64,000 bases of DNA from Sphingomonas cavernae (GTDB lineage: Bacteria; Pseudomonadota; Alphaproteobacteria; Sphingomonadales; Sphingomonadaceae): contig NZ_QYUM01000003.1 in assembly GCF_003590775.1 (NCBI RefSeq), positions 1,056,501 to 1,120,500 of the forward strand, in the 5' to 3' direction. Shown one piece after another: positions 15,172-22,614 of the stretch (the stretch's first letter is position 1; every line of letters starts with the position of its first letter). Below the pieces are notes generated by a model. The model ran no database searches and was not told the origin of the DNA. It saw only the letters and a program-made list of their open reading frames with translations. The position numbers were made by a program, and so were the translations under genes.

Positions 15172-15732
15172 ATGAGCAGCACCGAAGTCCACAGATGGAC
15201 CCACGAAATCCTCGATTTCTGGTTGGTCGAAACGCCTCCGGAGGGGCATTTTGCGAAGGACGACGCGCTTGATCGCGAGATCGCGGCGCGCTTTGGAGCC
15301 TTGCGCGCGCGCGTGAAGGAGGAAGATGCGGCTGGCTGGCGCGACGACCCCAAGGCGCTCCTCGCCGCGGTCATCCTGTTCGATCAGTTCTCGCGCAACA
15401 TGTTCCGGGGACAGGCCGAAGCCTTTGCGACCGATGCGCTGGCGCGCGATCTGGCCCGGCTGGCGTTGTCGCGCGGGTGGGATGCGACAATGACGCCCGA
15501 AGAACGGCAGTTTCTCTATCTGCCCTTCATGCATTCCGAGGATGATGCCGATCAGGCGCTGTGCGTCCGGCTGTTCGCCGCGCTGGATGAACCCGAAGCG
15601 CTCGATTACGCCCGGCGTCATGCCGATCAGATCGCGCGCTTCGGCCGCTTCCCGCAGCGCAATGCAGCGCTCGGCCGGGAAAGCACGCCTCAGGAAATCG
15701 AATTGCTCAGCCGGCCTGGCGAAATGTTCTGA
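15172..15732 (+). CDS. DUF924 family protein
   Basis: An all-helical protein of about 186 residues with the DUF924 hallmarks: ILDFWL near the start, LAAVILFDQFSRNMFRG, RQFLYLPFMHSED, and a C-terminal RFGRFPQRNAALGRES. The fold resembles TPR-like helical bundles; no activity is established. Two starts are possible, 15154 and 15172. The later one leaves 16 bases to the divergent dapF start and begins MSSTEVHRW. The 3' end overlaps the convergent GGDEF-EAL gene by 26 bases. Confidence 0.8.
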   Translation: MSSTEVHRWTHEILDFWLVETPPEGHFAKDDALDREIAARFGALRARVKEEDAAGWRDDPKALLAAVILFDQFSRNMFRGQAEAFATDALARDLARLALSRGWDATMTPEERQFLYLPFMHSEDDADQALCVRLFAALDEPEALDYARRHADQIARFGRFPQRNAALGRESTPQEIELLSRPGEMF

Positions 15733-17371
15733 CGCTGGCGCTTTTGCTCGTCTCGCTCCGCTGCCGCGCGGCGGGGAGCAAATTCTTGTCGGCGAGCAGC
15801 TTCCGCACCTGGCTGACCGGCATCGGCTTGCCAAAATGCCAGCCCTGGCCCTTGTGGACGCCGAGGACGCGCAGCCGCTGCTCGATCTCGGCGTCCTCGA
15901 TTCCTTCCGCGGTTACGGGCAAGCCGAGGCTGTCGCCCAGCCGCGTGATCGCGTTGACGATCGCTGCGCTTTCGGGGTTGTCGTTGATCGACGAGACGAA
16001 GCTGCGGTCGATCTTGATGCGATCGAAGGGTAGCGCGCGCAGATGCGCGAGCGAGCTGTAACCCGTGCCGAAATCGTCCAGCGCCAGCTTGATGCCCTGG
16101 TTCTTGAGGCTGCCGACGATCGACTGCGCGAGGACGAGGTTCTCGAACAGCGAGCTTTCGGTGATCTCGACCTCGAGCCGTTGCGCTGGATAGCCCGTCT
16201 CGACGAGCAGCTTGACGAGTTTCTGCGCGAGCCAGGGATCCTTGAGCTGCCCTGGCGAGATGTTGACCGACAGCGTGAGCGACGGATCCCAGTCGCGGCC
16301 ATGTTCCATTGCCTGGCGGATCACCGACATCGAAAGATCGCCGATCATTCCGGTTTCCTCGGCGACGGGGACGAACTGGTCGGGCGAGACGAGGCCCTGG
16401 GTCGGGCTATCCCACCGGGCAAGGACTTCGAAGCCGTGGAGGCGGCCGGTCGTGAGGTCGATCTGCTGCTCGTAATAAGGAACGAATTCGCCCTTGGGGA
16501 TGCCGCTCCTGAGCCCTGCCTCGATTGCGTTGCGGATCTGGAGCGCGCGCTCCATCGACGAATCGAACCAGCAATGGCGGTTGCGCCCCGAATTCTTGGC
16601 GGCGTACATCGCGATGTCTGCGCGCCGCATCAGCGCCTCGATCGTGTCGCAATCGGTCTCGGATCGCGCGATGCCGACCGACACGCTGATATGGGTGTGG
16701 ATTCCACCCGCGTCGAACGGCTGCGACAGCCGCGACACGATCTTTTGGGCGACCCGGTTGACGGCTTCGGGGCTGGACGGATCGAACAGGAATGCGCAGG
16801 CGAACTCGTCGCCACCCAGCCGCGCCGCGAGCGCGACCGGCGGCATCGCTTTTTCGATCTCCGTTGCCACCGCCTTGAGCAGCGCGTCGCCCGCGGCATG
16901 CCCGTGCATGTCGTTGACGTTCTTGAAATTGTCGAGGTCGAGCATCAGCATCGCCACGCATTTTTGACGGCGGTTTGCGCGCGCGAGCATCGCTGCGCCC
17001 ATTTCGGCAAGCGAGCGGCGGTTGAGGAAACCCGTGAGGGGGTCCTTGGACGCGAGTTCGCGCGCACGCTCTTCGGCGGCGCTGCGTTCCTTCACCTCCC
17101 GCGACAGATCGGAATAGCGCCGCCAGCCGAACAGGATGAGCGCGATATTGAGCAGCAACGCGATGACGAGCGTGCGATCGGCGCCGCCGCCTACGCCCGA
17201 AATGGCCTTCACGGTGTCGCCGATGACGCTGCCCCCGGTCCCGGCAAACAGCACGATTGCGGCGACGGTGACGCTGCCGGTGATGAGATCGCGCCGCGCG
17301 CTGACTACCGCGGAACCGCGCCTTCTCACTGCGCCGGTCTCGTGCGCTTCGGCCATTGGTCCAGTCCCCAT
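15707..17371 (-). CDS. Diguanylate cyclase/phosphodiesterase (GGDEF-EAL)
   Basis: A 554-residue c-di-GMP enzyme. After one or two N-terminal membrane segments (SVTVAAIVLFAGTGG; TLVIALLLNIALILFGW) comes a GGDEF domain with an intact GGDEF at 186-190, and an EAL domain in which the motif reads EVL (Glu315) with EITES, DDFGTGYSSL and KIDRSFV preserved. Both halves therefore look competent, although an RxxD inhibitory site is not seen before GGDEF. The net direction of activity cannot be told. Starts at 17371 or 17356 (MAEAHE) are both possible. Confidence 0.9.
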   Translation of the reverse strand: MGTGPMAEAHETGAVRRRGSAVVSARRDLITGSVTVAAIVLFAGTGGSVIGDTVKAISGVGGGADRTLVIALLLNIALILFGWRRYSDLSREVKERSAAEERARELASKDPLTGFLNRRSLAEMGAAMLARANRRQKCVAMLMLDLDNFKNVNDMHGHAAGDALLKAVATEIEKAMPPVALAARLGGDEFACAFLFDPSSPEAVNRVAQKIVSRLSQPFDAGGIHTHISVSVGIARSETDCDTIEALMRRADIAMYAAKNSGRNRHCWFDSSMERALQIRNAIEAGLRSGIPKGEFVPYYEQQIDLTTGRLHGFEVLARWDSPTQGLVSPDQFVPVAEETGMIGDLSMSVIRQAMEHGRDWDPSLTLSVNISPGQLKDPWLAQKLVKLLVETGYPAQRLEVEITESSLFENLVLAQSIVGSLKNQGIKLALDDFGTGYSSLAHLRALPFDRIKIDRSFVSSINDNPESAAIVNAITRLGDSLGLPVTAEGIEDAEIEQRLRVLGVHKGQGWHFGKPMPVSQVRKLLADKNLLPAARQRSETSKSASVRTFRQAG

Positions 17372-17589
17372 TTCCCCAGATGATTGAGCTTTTGGTCAAA
17401 AAGCGTGTAGATCAGGTTAAGCGTTAACGGGCCTTGCGCTTGTGCGGGGTTTCCACTATTTGCCCGCCCAAATCGTTCCGACCATGGACGAACCGCACGC
17501 GCCCAAGGGTGCCCGCCGACCGACGAGGTTTCGTCCGCCGGCGTGTTTTGCGTTTTGTCCGTGATCGGCGCGGGAAAGGAAACCGGACG

Positions 17590-19056
17590 ATGTTTGAATC
17601 CTTGAGCGAAAGGCTCGGCGGCGTATTCGACAAGCTTCGCGGGCGCGGCGCGCTTGGCGAGGCCGACGTGCGCGCGGCCATGCGCGAGGTGCGCATTGCG
17701 CTGCTCGAAGCCGACGTCGCGCTCCCCGTCGTCCGTGATTTCGTCGAGAAGGTCACCGAGCAGGCCGTTGGCCAGCAGGTGCTGAAATCGGTCACTCCCG
17801 GCCAGCAGGTCGTCAAGATCGTCAACGACGCGCTTGTCGAAATGCTCGGCGCCGAAGCGTCCGAGCTCGAACTGGCGGTCACCCCGCCCGCGATCGTGAT
17901 GATGGTCGGTCTGCAGGGTTCGGGTAAGACCACGACCACCGCCAAGCTCGCCAAGCGGTTGACCGAGAAGGACCGCAAAAAGGTCCTGATGGCGTCGCTC
18001 GACGTCAACCGTCCGGCCGCGCAGGAGCAGTTGGCGACACTCGGCACGCAGACCAGCGTTGCGACGCTGCCGATCGTCGCGGGCCAGCAGCCCGTCGACA
18101 TCGCACGCCGTGCGCTGCAAGCCGCGAAGCTTCAGGGCTTCGATGTGCTGATGCTCGACACCGCGGGTCGTCTCCACGTCGATCAGGCGCTGATGGACGA
18201 GATGAAGGCGGTGGCGGATGTCGCGCAGCCGCAGGAGATCCTGCTCGTCGTCGACTCGCTCACCGGTCAGGACGCGGTCAACGTCGCCAAGAGCTTCTCG
18301 GAGCAGGTGCCGCTGACGGGCGTCGTGCTCACCCGCATGGACGGCGATGCGCGCGGCGGTGCGGCGCTCTCGATGCGCGCGGTGACCGGCAAGCCGATCA
18401 AGTTCGCGGGTGTTGGCGAAAAGCTCGACGCGCTCGAGGCCTTCCACCCGAGCCGCGTCGCGGGCCGCATCCTTGGCATGGGCGACGTCGTCAGCCTCGT
18501 CGAGCGCGCCGCCGAGACGATCCAGGCCGACGAGGCTGAGAAGCTCGCGGCCAAGATGGCCAAGGGCCAGTTCGACCTCAACGACCTGCGTTCGCAGCTT
18601 GAGCAGATGAAGCGCATGGGCGGCCTCGGCGCTCTCGCCTCGATGCTTCCGGGCATCAAGAAGGTGCAGAATGCGATGGCCAATGGCCAGGTCGACGACA
18701 AGATCCTCGTCCGCCTCGACGCGATCATCGGTTCGATGACGCCCAGGGAACGCACGAAGCCTGAATTGATGAACGCCAAGCGCAAGATCCGCGTCGCCAA
18801 CGGCAGCGGGACGACGGTGCAGGAGGTCAACCGCCTTCTCAAGATGCATCAGGAAATGTCCACCGCCATGAAGAAGATCAAGAAGATGGGCGGCCTCAAG
18901 GGGCTCGGCGCCATGTTCGCGAAAGGCGGGATGGGTGGTCTTGGCGGAATGCTCGGCGGAGGTGGTGGTCAACCGCCCGCCGGCTTGCCCGGAATGCCGG
19001 GTCAGGGCGGCATGCCCCAGCTCCCGCCCGGGTTCGACAAGTTTTTGAAGAAGTGA
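17590..19056 (+). CDS. ffh: Signal recognition particle protein Ffh
   Basis: A 488-residue SRP54 GTPase that binds signal sequences on the ribosome. The N domain is followed by a G domain with GLQGSGKTTTTAKLA, DVNRPAAQEQL, DTAGRLHVD and TRMDGDARGG. The M domain is Met-rich (EQMKRMGGLGALASMLPG...) and the tail is very rich in Gly, Met and Pro. The ATG at 17590 follows AAGGAAA; the frame is open upstream but the residues there are not family-like. It heads the rpsP-rimM-trmD-rplS cluster, 32 bases before rpsP. Confidence 0.96.
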   Translation: MFESLSERLGGVFDKLRGRGALGEADVRAAMREVRIALLEADVALPVVRDFVEKVTEQAVGQQVLKSVTPGQQVVKIVNDALVEMLGAEASELELAVTPPAIVMMVGLQGSGKTTTTAKLAKRLTEKDRKKVLMASLDVNRPAAQEQLATLGTQTSVATLPIVAGQQPVDIARRALQAAKLQGFDVLMLDTAGRLHVDQALMDEMKAVADVAQPQEILLVVDSLTGQDAVNVAKSFSEQVPLTGVVLTRMDGDARGGAALSMRAVTGKPIKFAGVGEKLDALEAFHPSRVAGRILGMGDVVSLVERAAETIQADEAEKLAAKMAKGQFDLNDLRSQLEQMKRMGGLGALASMLPGIKKVQNAMANGQVDDKILVRLDAIIGSMTPRERTKPELMNAKRKIRVANGSGTTVQEVNRLLKMHQEMSTAMKKIKKMGGLKGLGAMFAKGGMGGLGGMLGGGGGQPPAGLPGMPGQGGMPQLPPGFDKFLKK

Positions 19057-19088
19057 TCGTTAAGATTTAGAAAGAAGGAAGAAATACA

Positions 19089-19679
19089 ATGGCAGTTTCC
19101 ATTCGCCTTTCGCGCGGCGGTTCCAAGAAGCGCCCCTATTACCGCATCGTCGTTGCCGACGCGCGCAGCCCGCGCGATGGCAGCTTCATCGAGAAGATCG
19201 GCACCTATAACCCGCTTCTCGCCAAGGACGACGCCAACCGCGTGACGCTCAACGGCGAGCGTGCGAAGCACTGGCTTTCGGTTGGCGCGCAGCCCACCGA
19301 TCGCGTTGCCCGCTTCCTCGACGTCGCCGGCCTCAGGGAGCGCGCTGCGCGCAACAACCCCAAGAAGGCCGAGCCCGGCGAGAAGGCCAAGGAGCGTCTT
19401 GAGGAGAAGGCCGAGAAGCTCGCTGCCGCTGAAGCCGCTGCTGCCGAAGCCGCCGCTGCGCCTGCGCCGGTCGAAGAGCCCGCCGTCGAGGAAGCTGCTG
19501 CTGAAGCAGAAACCGTCGAGGTAGTCGCCGAGGCCGTCGAGGCCGCGACCGAAGAGCCGACCCCCGAAGCCGAAGCAGTCGTCGAAGCGGCTGCTGAGGA
19601 AGTGCCTGCCGCCGAGGAAACTCCGGCTGCTGAAGAAGCGCCCGCCGAAGAGGCTGGCGAGGAAAAGGCCGAGGGCTGA
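19089..19679 (+). CDS. rpsP: 30S ribosomal protein S16 with long Ala/Glu tail
   Basis: The first 80-85 residues are ordinary S16 ([28 protein letters not shown]...), a structural protein of the small subunit. The protein then continues to 196 residues, more than twice the normal length, with a Lys/Glu helix followed by an Ala-, Glu-, Pro- and Val-rich low-complexity tail that is strongly acidic. No frame disturbance is seen and codon use is regular. The tail's function is unknown. RBS: GAAAGAAGGAAG before the ATG. Confidence 0.95.
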   Translation: MAVSIRLSRGGSKKRPYYRIVVADARSPRDGSFIEKIGTYNPLLAKDDANRVTLNGERAKHWLSVGAQPTDRVARFLDVAGLRERAARNNPKKAEPGEKAKERLEEKAEKLAAAEAAAAEAAAAPAPVEEPAVEEAAAEAETVEVVAEAVEAATEEPTPEAEAVVEAAAEEVPAAEETPAAEEAPAEEAGEEKAEG

Positions 19680-19682
19680 TCC

Positions 19683-20156
19683 TTGTCTGATCGTTCCGTC
19701 ACGCTTGCCGTCATCATCGGCGCGCACGGCGTGACGGGCGAGGTGCGCCTGAAGCTGTTCACCGATGGCGTGGACAGCCTGAAGGCGCACAAGCGCTTCA
19801 ACGATGGAGCGCTGACGCTGAAGAGCGTGCGCGATGGCCCCAATGGCGCCATCGCCCGCTTCGCAGAGATCGCCGATCGCACCGCCGCCGAGAGGGTGCG
19901 CGGCACCGAGCTTACGGTCCCGCGCGATGCGCTCCCGCCGCTGGCCGAGGGCGAATATTATCACGCAGACCTGATCGGTCTCCCTGCTGTCTCCACCGAG
20001 GGTGAGGCGCTCGGCAGCGTGGTCGCAGTCGAGAATTTCGGTGCGGGCGACGTGATCGAGATCGAACGCCCCACAGGCAAGCGCTTCATGGTGCCGATGT
20101 TCGCCGTCCCCGAATGGGGCGAACGTGTCGTGATTGACGCTGCATTCGTCGAATAG
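19683..20156 (+). CDS. rimM: Ribosome maturation factor RimM
   Basis: A 157-residue factor needed for maturation of the 30S head and 16S rRNA processing. The RimM N-domain begins VTLAVIIGAHGVTGEVRLKLFTD, and the PRC-barrel half carries YYHADLIGLPAV...VVAVENFGAGDVIEIERP. Translation begins at TTG 19683, three bases after the rpsP stop. Its stop codon at 20154-20156 touches the palindrome that controls the inserted vapBC genes. Confidence 0.94.
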   Translation: MSDRSVTLAVIIGAHGVTGEVRLKLFTDGVDSLKAHKRFNDGALTLKSVRDGPNGAIARFAEIADRTAAERVRGTELTVPRDALPPLAEGEYYHADLIGLPAVSTEGEALGSVVAVENFGAGDVIEIERPTGKRFMVPMFAVPEWGERVVIDAAFVE

Positions 20157-20176
20157 TATATACATTCCGTATATAC
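20156..20176. promoter_or_regulatory. vapBC operator/promoter palindrome
   Basis: GTATATAC-ATTCC-GTATATAC: two identical self-complementary 8-mers separated by 5 bases, starting at the last base of the rimM stop and ending 10 bases before the vapB ATG. Toxin-antitoxin promoters usually carry such a site for autorepression by the antitoxin complex. The AT-rich sequence can also serve as a -10 region. Confidence 0.7.
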
Positions 20177-20186
20177 GGAGTTCGCC

Positions 20187-20486
20187 ATGAACCATCATCG
20201 TAGCGTCAAAGCCGCGCATCAGTTGATAGCGCGTACGTTCAAATCGGGCAATTCAATGGCGCTTCGCTTGCCCAAGGCGCTGGGGTTCAAGGTCGGCGAA
20301 GAGGTTATCATTACCGATAATGAGGATGGCACGTTCAGCATCCGACGCGCTGATGACGATCCATCGGCCTCGCTCGACGCGCTCTATGGTGCTTTCTCGA
20401 AGGATTTCATGGCAAAGGGCCGTGGCGACATCGAACAGGCGGAGCGTAACTGGAGCGAAGGTCGGAGCCGGGGCGGAGACGCCTGA
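20187..20486 (+). CDS. vapB: VapB-type antitoxin (AbrB/SpoVT fold)
   Basis: A 99-residue antitoxin with a swapped-hairpin AbrB domain in the first half (TFKSGNSMALRLPKALGFKVGEEVIITDNEDG). The C-terminal helix, with its acidic and basic residues (FMAKGRGDIEQAERNW), would wrap the toxin. It neutralises the VapC RNase and represses the module by binding the palindrome just upstream. GGAG lies 6 bases before the ATG. It was inserted between rimM and trmD. Confidence 0.88.
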   Translation: MNHHRSVKAAHQLIARTFKSGNSMALRLPKALGFKVGEEVIITDNEDGTFSIRRADDDPSASLDALYGAFSKDFMAKGRGDIEQAERNWSEGRSRGGDA

Positions 20487-20488
20487 CC

Positions 20489-20878
20489 TTGTATCTCCTT
20501 GATACGAATGTCTGCATCGATTTCGCGCGCGGACGCAGTGAAGCCCTGCGCCAACGCATGCGCGCCGCCTTGTCCCATGGATTGGTCATGTCGGCGATCA
20601 CCTACGGCGAACTGGCTGTCGGGAGCCGTGATTCCAGCGATCCCGAGTGTGATTGGCGGAAGCTGGAAAAGCTGGCCGAGATCGTTTCCGTAGTTCCATT
20701 CGATGAAACTGCGGGTGAGGCCTATGGACGATTGGGCCGTGCCGTCGGCGTCCGACGCAAAAGTTTCGACCGGCTGATTGCGGCGCATGCGCTTTCACTG
20801 GAATTGACGCTCGTCACCAATAACGAAGCCGACTTTGCCGATGTGCCCGGTCTGAATATCGAGAATTGGTCGGCGTGA
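20489..20878 (+). CDS. vapC: VapC toxin, PIN-domain RNase
   Basis: A 129-residue PIN domain: [11 protein letters not shown] carries the first catalytic Asp, [10 protein letters not shown] the Glu, and [13 protein letters not shown] the further acidic residue, with [13 protein letters not shown] closing the active site. VapC toxins cut tRNA or rRNA when freed from VapB. Start is TTG at 20489, two bases after the vapB stop. All catalytic positions look intact. Confidence 0.9.
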   Translation: MYLLDTNVCIDFARGRSEALRQRMRAALSHGLVMSAITYGELAVGSRDSSDPECDWRKLEKLAEIVSVVPFDETAGEAYGRLGRAVGVRRKSFDRLIAAHALSLELTLVTNNEADFADVPGLNIENWSA

Positions 20879-21192
20879 TGGATGCTGGTGGTCTTTTCGT
20901 CATAGCGCTTTTGGGCCTGCCTCCGATGATTGCGGGCGCTTTGGTCGGAGCATTTTCGTCAAGCTTCGCGTCGTGCTTTCGTCGTTCACTGTTAATAGCC
21001 CTCTCTTGGTCAATTTTTCCGATTACAGTGATGGGCCATCAAAACAATTCCGGAGAAAACTATTTGTCGAACTGGATTTTGATACTGTCGATATCAACGC
21101 TTTGCGCTTTTGTATCATCGCTATTCTTCTTGGCGTTAATGCGAGGTGTCGCAGCATTGTGGCGGACGTTGCGGGCAGGCGGAAGCTTATGA
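20878..21192 (+). CDS. Small three-helix membrane protein, unknown
   Basis: A 104-residue hydrophobic protein with three likely membrane segments: [21 protein letters not shown], a shorter one around [16 protein letters not shown], and [21 protein letters not shown]. No family is recognised. Its base composition is visibly AT-richer than the flanking ribosomal genes, which suggests transfer. Its ATG overlaps the vapC stop (TGATG), and its own stop overlaps the trmD ATG, so it links the cassette to the host operon. Confidence 0.65.
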   Translation: MDAGGLFVIALLGLPPMIAGALVGAFSSSFASCFRRSLLIALSWSIFPITVMGHQNNSGENYLSNWILILSISTLCAFVSSLFFLALMRGVAALWRTLRAGGSL

Positions 21193-21932
21193 CCTTCGCT
21201 GCCCAGATCCTCACACTCTACCCCGAGATGTTCCCCGGCCCCCTCGGCCAGTCGCTGGCCGGCCGCGCGCTTTCCGAGGGGCGCTGGTCGTGCGACACGG
21301 TCCAGATCCGCGATTTCGCGACCGACAAGCATCGCTCCGTCGACGACACGCCTGCAGGGGGCGGCGCGGGAATGGTGCTCAAGCCCGACGTCGTGGCAGC
21401 CGCGGTCGACCATGCACTGGCGCGCCAGCCCGATGCACCGATCCTTGCCATGACGCCGCGCGGTCGGCCGCTGACGCAGGAACGCGTCCGCGCACTCGCC
21501 GCGGGACCCGGTGTCACCATTCTCTGCGGCCGTTTCGAGGGATTTGATGAGCGTTTGTTCGAGGCGCGGCCGGTCGAGCCCGTCTCGATCGGCGATTATG
21601 TGCTGTCGGGCGGCGAGACCGCTGCGATCGTACTGTTAGATGCTTGCATTCGGCTGCTTCCCGGCGTAATGGGCGCGGCTTCGAGCGGAGACGAGGAAAG
21701 CTTCGAAAGCGGCCTCCTCGAATATCCGCATTATACCCGGCCCGTCGAATGGGAAGGGCGCACGATCCCCGAAGTGCTGCGATCGGGGGATCATGCGAAG
21801 ATCGCCGCCTGGCGGAAACAAAGGGCGGAGGAAGATACACGGCTAAGGCGGCCGGACCTTTGGGAGCGCCACAGTGGCGCTCGGGACCAGTCGCCCTCTG
21901 GTGCGCAGCGCGAGAAGAAGAAGGACAGATGA
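21189..21932 (+). CDS. trmD: tRNA (guanine37-N1)-methyltransferase
   Basis: A 247-residue SPOUT enzyme that makes m1G37 in tRNAs to prevent frameshifting. The start [28 protein letters not shown] is typical. The trefoil-knot SAM site shows [18 protein letters not shown], and the domain before it has [10 protein letters not shown] and [10 protein letters not shown]. The C-terminus is Lys/Arg-rich. The start overlaps the stop of the small membrane protein gene; rplS follows within two bases. Confidence 0.96.
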   Translation: MTFAAQILTLYPEMFPGPLGQSLAGRALSEGRWSCDTVQIRDFATDKHRSVDDTPAGGGAGMVLKPDVVAAAVDHALARQPDAPILAMTPRGRPLTQERVRALAAGPGVTILCGRFEGFDERLFEARPVEPVSIGDYVLSGGETAAIVLLDACIRLLPGVMGAASSGDEESFESGLLEYPHYTRPVEWEGRTIPEVLRSGDHAKIAAWRKQRAEEDTRLRRPDLWERHSGARDQSPSGAQREKKKDR

Positions 21933-21933
21933 G

Positions 21934-22314
21934 ATGAACCTCATCCAGCAGATCGAAGCTGAACAGATCGCCAAGTTCAACGAGGCGAAGAAAATCCCCG
22001 AATTCCGTCCCGGCGACACGCTGAAGGTCGGCGTGAAGGTCGTCGAAGGCGAACGCACCCGCGTCCAGAACTATGAGGGCGTCTGCATCGCGCGCTCGAA
22101 CAAGGGCATGGGCTCGTCGTTCACCGTCCGCAAGATTTCGTTCGGTGAAGGCGTCGAGCGCGTTTTCCCGCTCTATTCGCCCAACATCGAGTCGATTGAC
22201 GTCGTTCGCAAGGGCGCCGTCCGTCGCGCGAAGCTCTATTATCTGCGCGGCCGCACCGGCAAGCGCGCGCGTATCGCGGAACGCCGCGAGGTTCGCGACA
22301 CCGCTTCGGCTTGA
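21934..22314 (+). CDS. rplS: 50S ribosomal protein L19
   Basis: A 126-residue L19 ([20 protein letters not shown], then [31 protein letters not shown] and [28 protein letters not shown]). L19 sits at the interface between subunits. The tail [12 protein letters not shown] is slightly longer than in E. coli. The ATG at 21934 follows AGAAGAAGGACAG. It is the last gene of the operon, followed by a terminator. Confidence 0.96.
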   Translation: MNLIQQIEAEQIAKFNEAKKIPEFRPGDTLKVGVKVVEGERTRVQNYEGVCIARSNKGMGSSFTVRKISFGEGVERVFPLYSPNIESIDVVRKGAVRRAKLYYLRGRTGKRARIAERREVRDTASA

Positions 22315-22335
22315 GCCGCGGCGTAAGCACTTTCG

Positions 22336-22380
22336 AACGGGCGTCGGTAGCGATATGGCTGCCGGCGCCCGTTTCGTTTT
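22336..22380 (+). terminator. Rho-independent terminator after rplS
   Basis: Stem AACGGGCGTCGGTAGC pairs with GGCTGCCGGCGCCCGTT across a short loop, followed by TTCGTTTT. It lies 21 bases after the rplS stop. Confidence 0.8.
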
Positions 22381-22410
22381 GCGGGCATTTCGCGGGTAGG
22401 TTCCTCCAAT

Positions 22411-22584
22411 CCGTTCGTCCTGAGTAGCCGTTGAGCTTGTCGAAGTGAACAAGTGAGGCTTGCCCCCGGCAATCCTCAGCCAAGCCGGGGGCTTGGCGGG
22501 CTTGTTCACCGTATCGAAGGATTGGCTGGGCACGTCCTTCGATACGAGCCCTCGCCAAGCTCGGTCTCTACTCAGGATGAACGG
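22411..22584. repeat. Palindromic intergenic repeat (GTCCTGAG...CTCAGGATGA family), copy 1
   Basis: CCGTTCGTCCTGAGTA at 22411-22426 returns inverted at 22569-22584 with one mismatch. Between them are nested inverted blocks such as AACAAG...CTTGTT and CTTCGATACG-type arms. A related element with the same GAGCCGTTGAGC core is at 25587-25703. It fills most of the 300-base gap before the dipeptidyl peptidase. Confidence 0.8.
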
Positions 22585-22614
22585 AACGGGGGGTAAAATG
22601 GTAAGGATTCAAGG

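Noticed and set aside
17326-18972. 548-codon minus-strand frame over ffh
   Set aside because: Antisense of ffh with His/Arg/Leu-rich nonsense protein; no ribosome site and no family.
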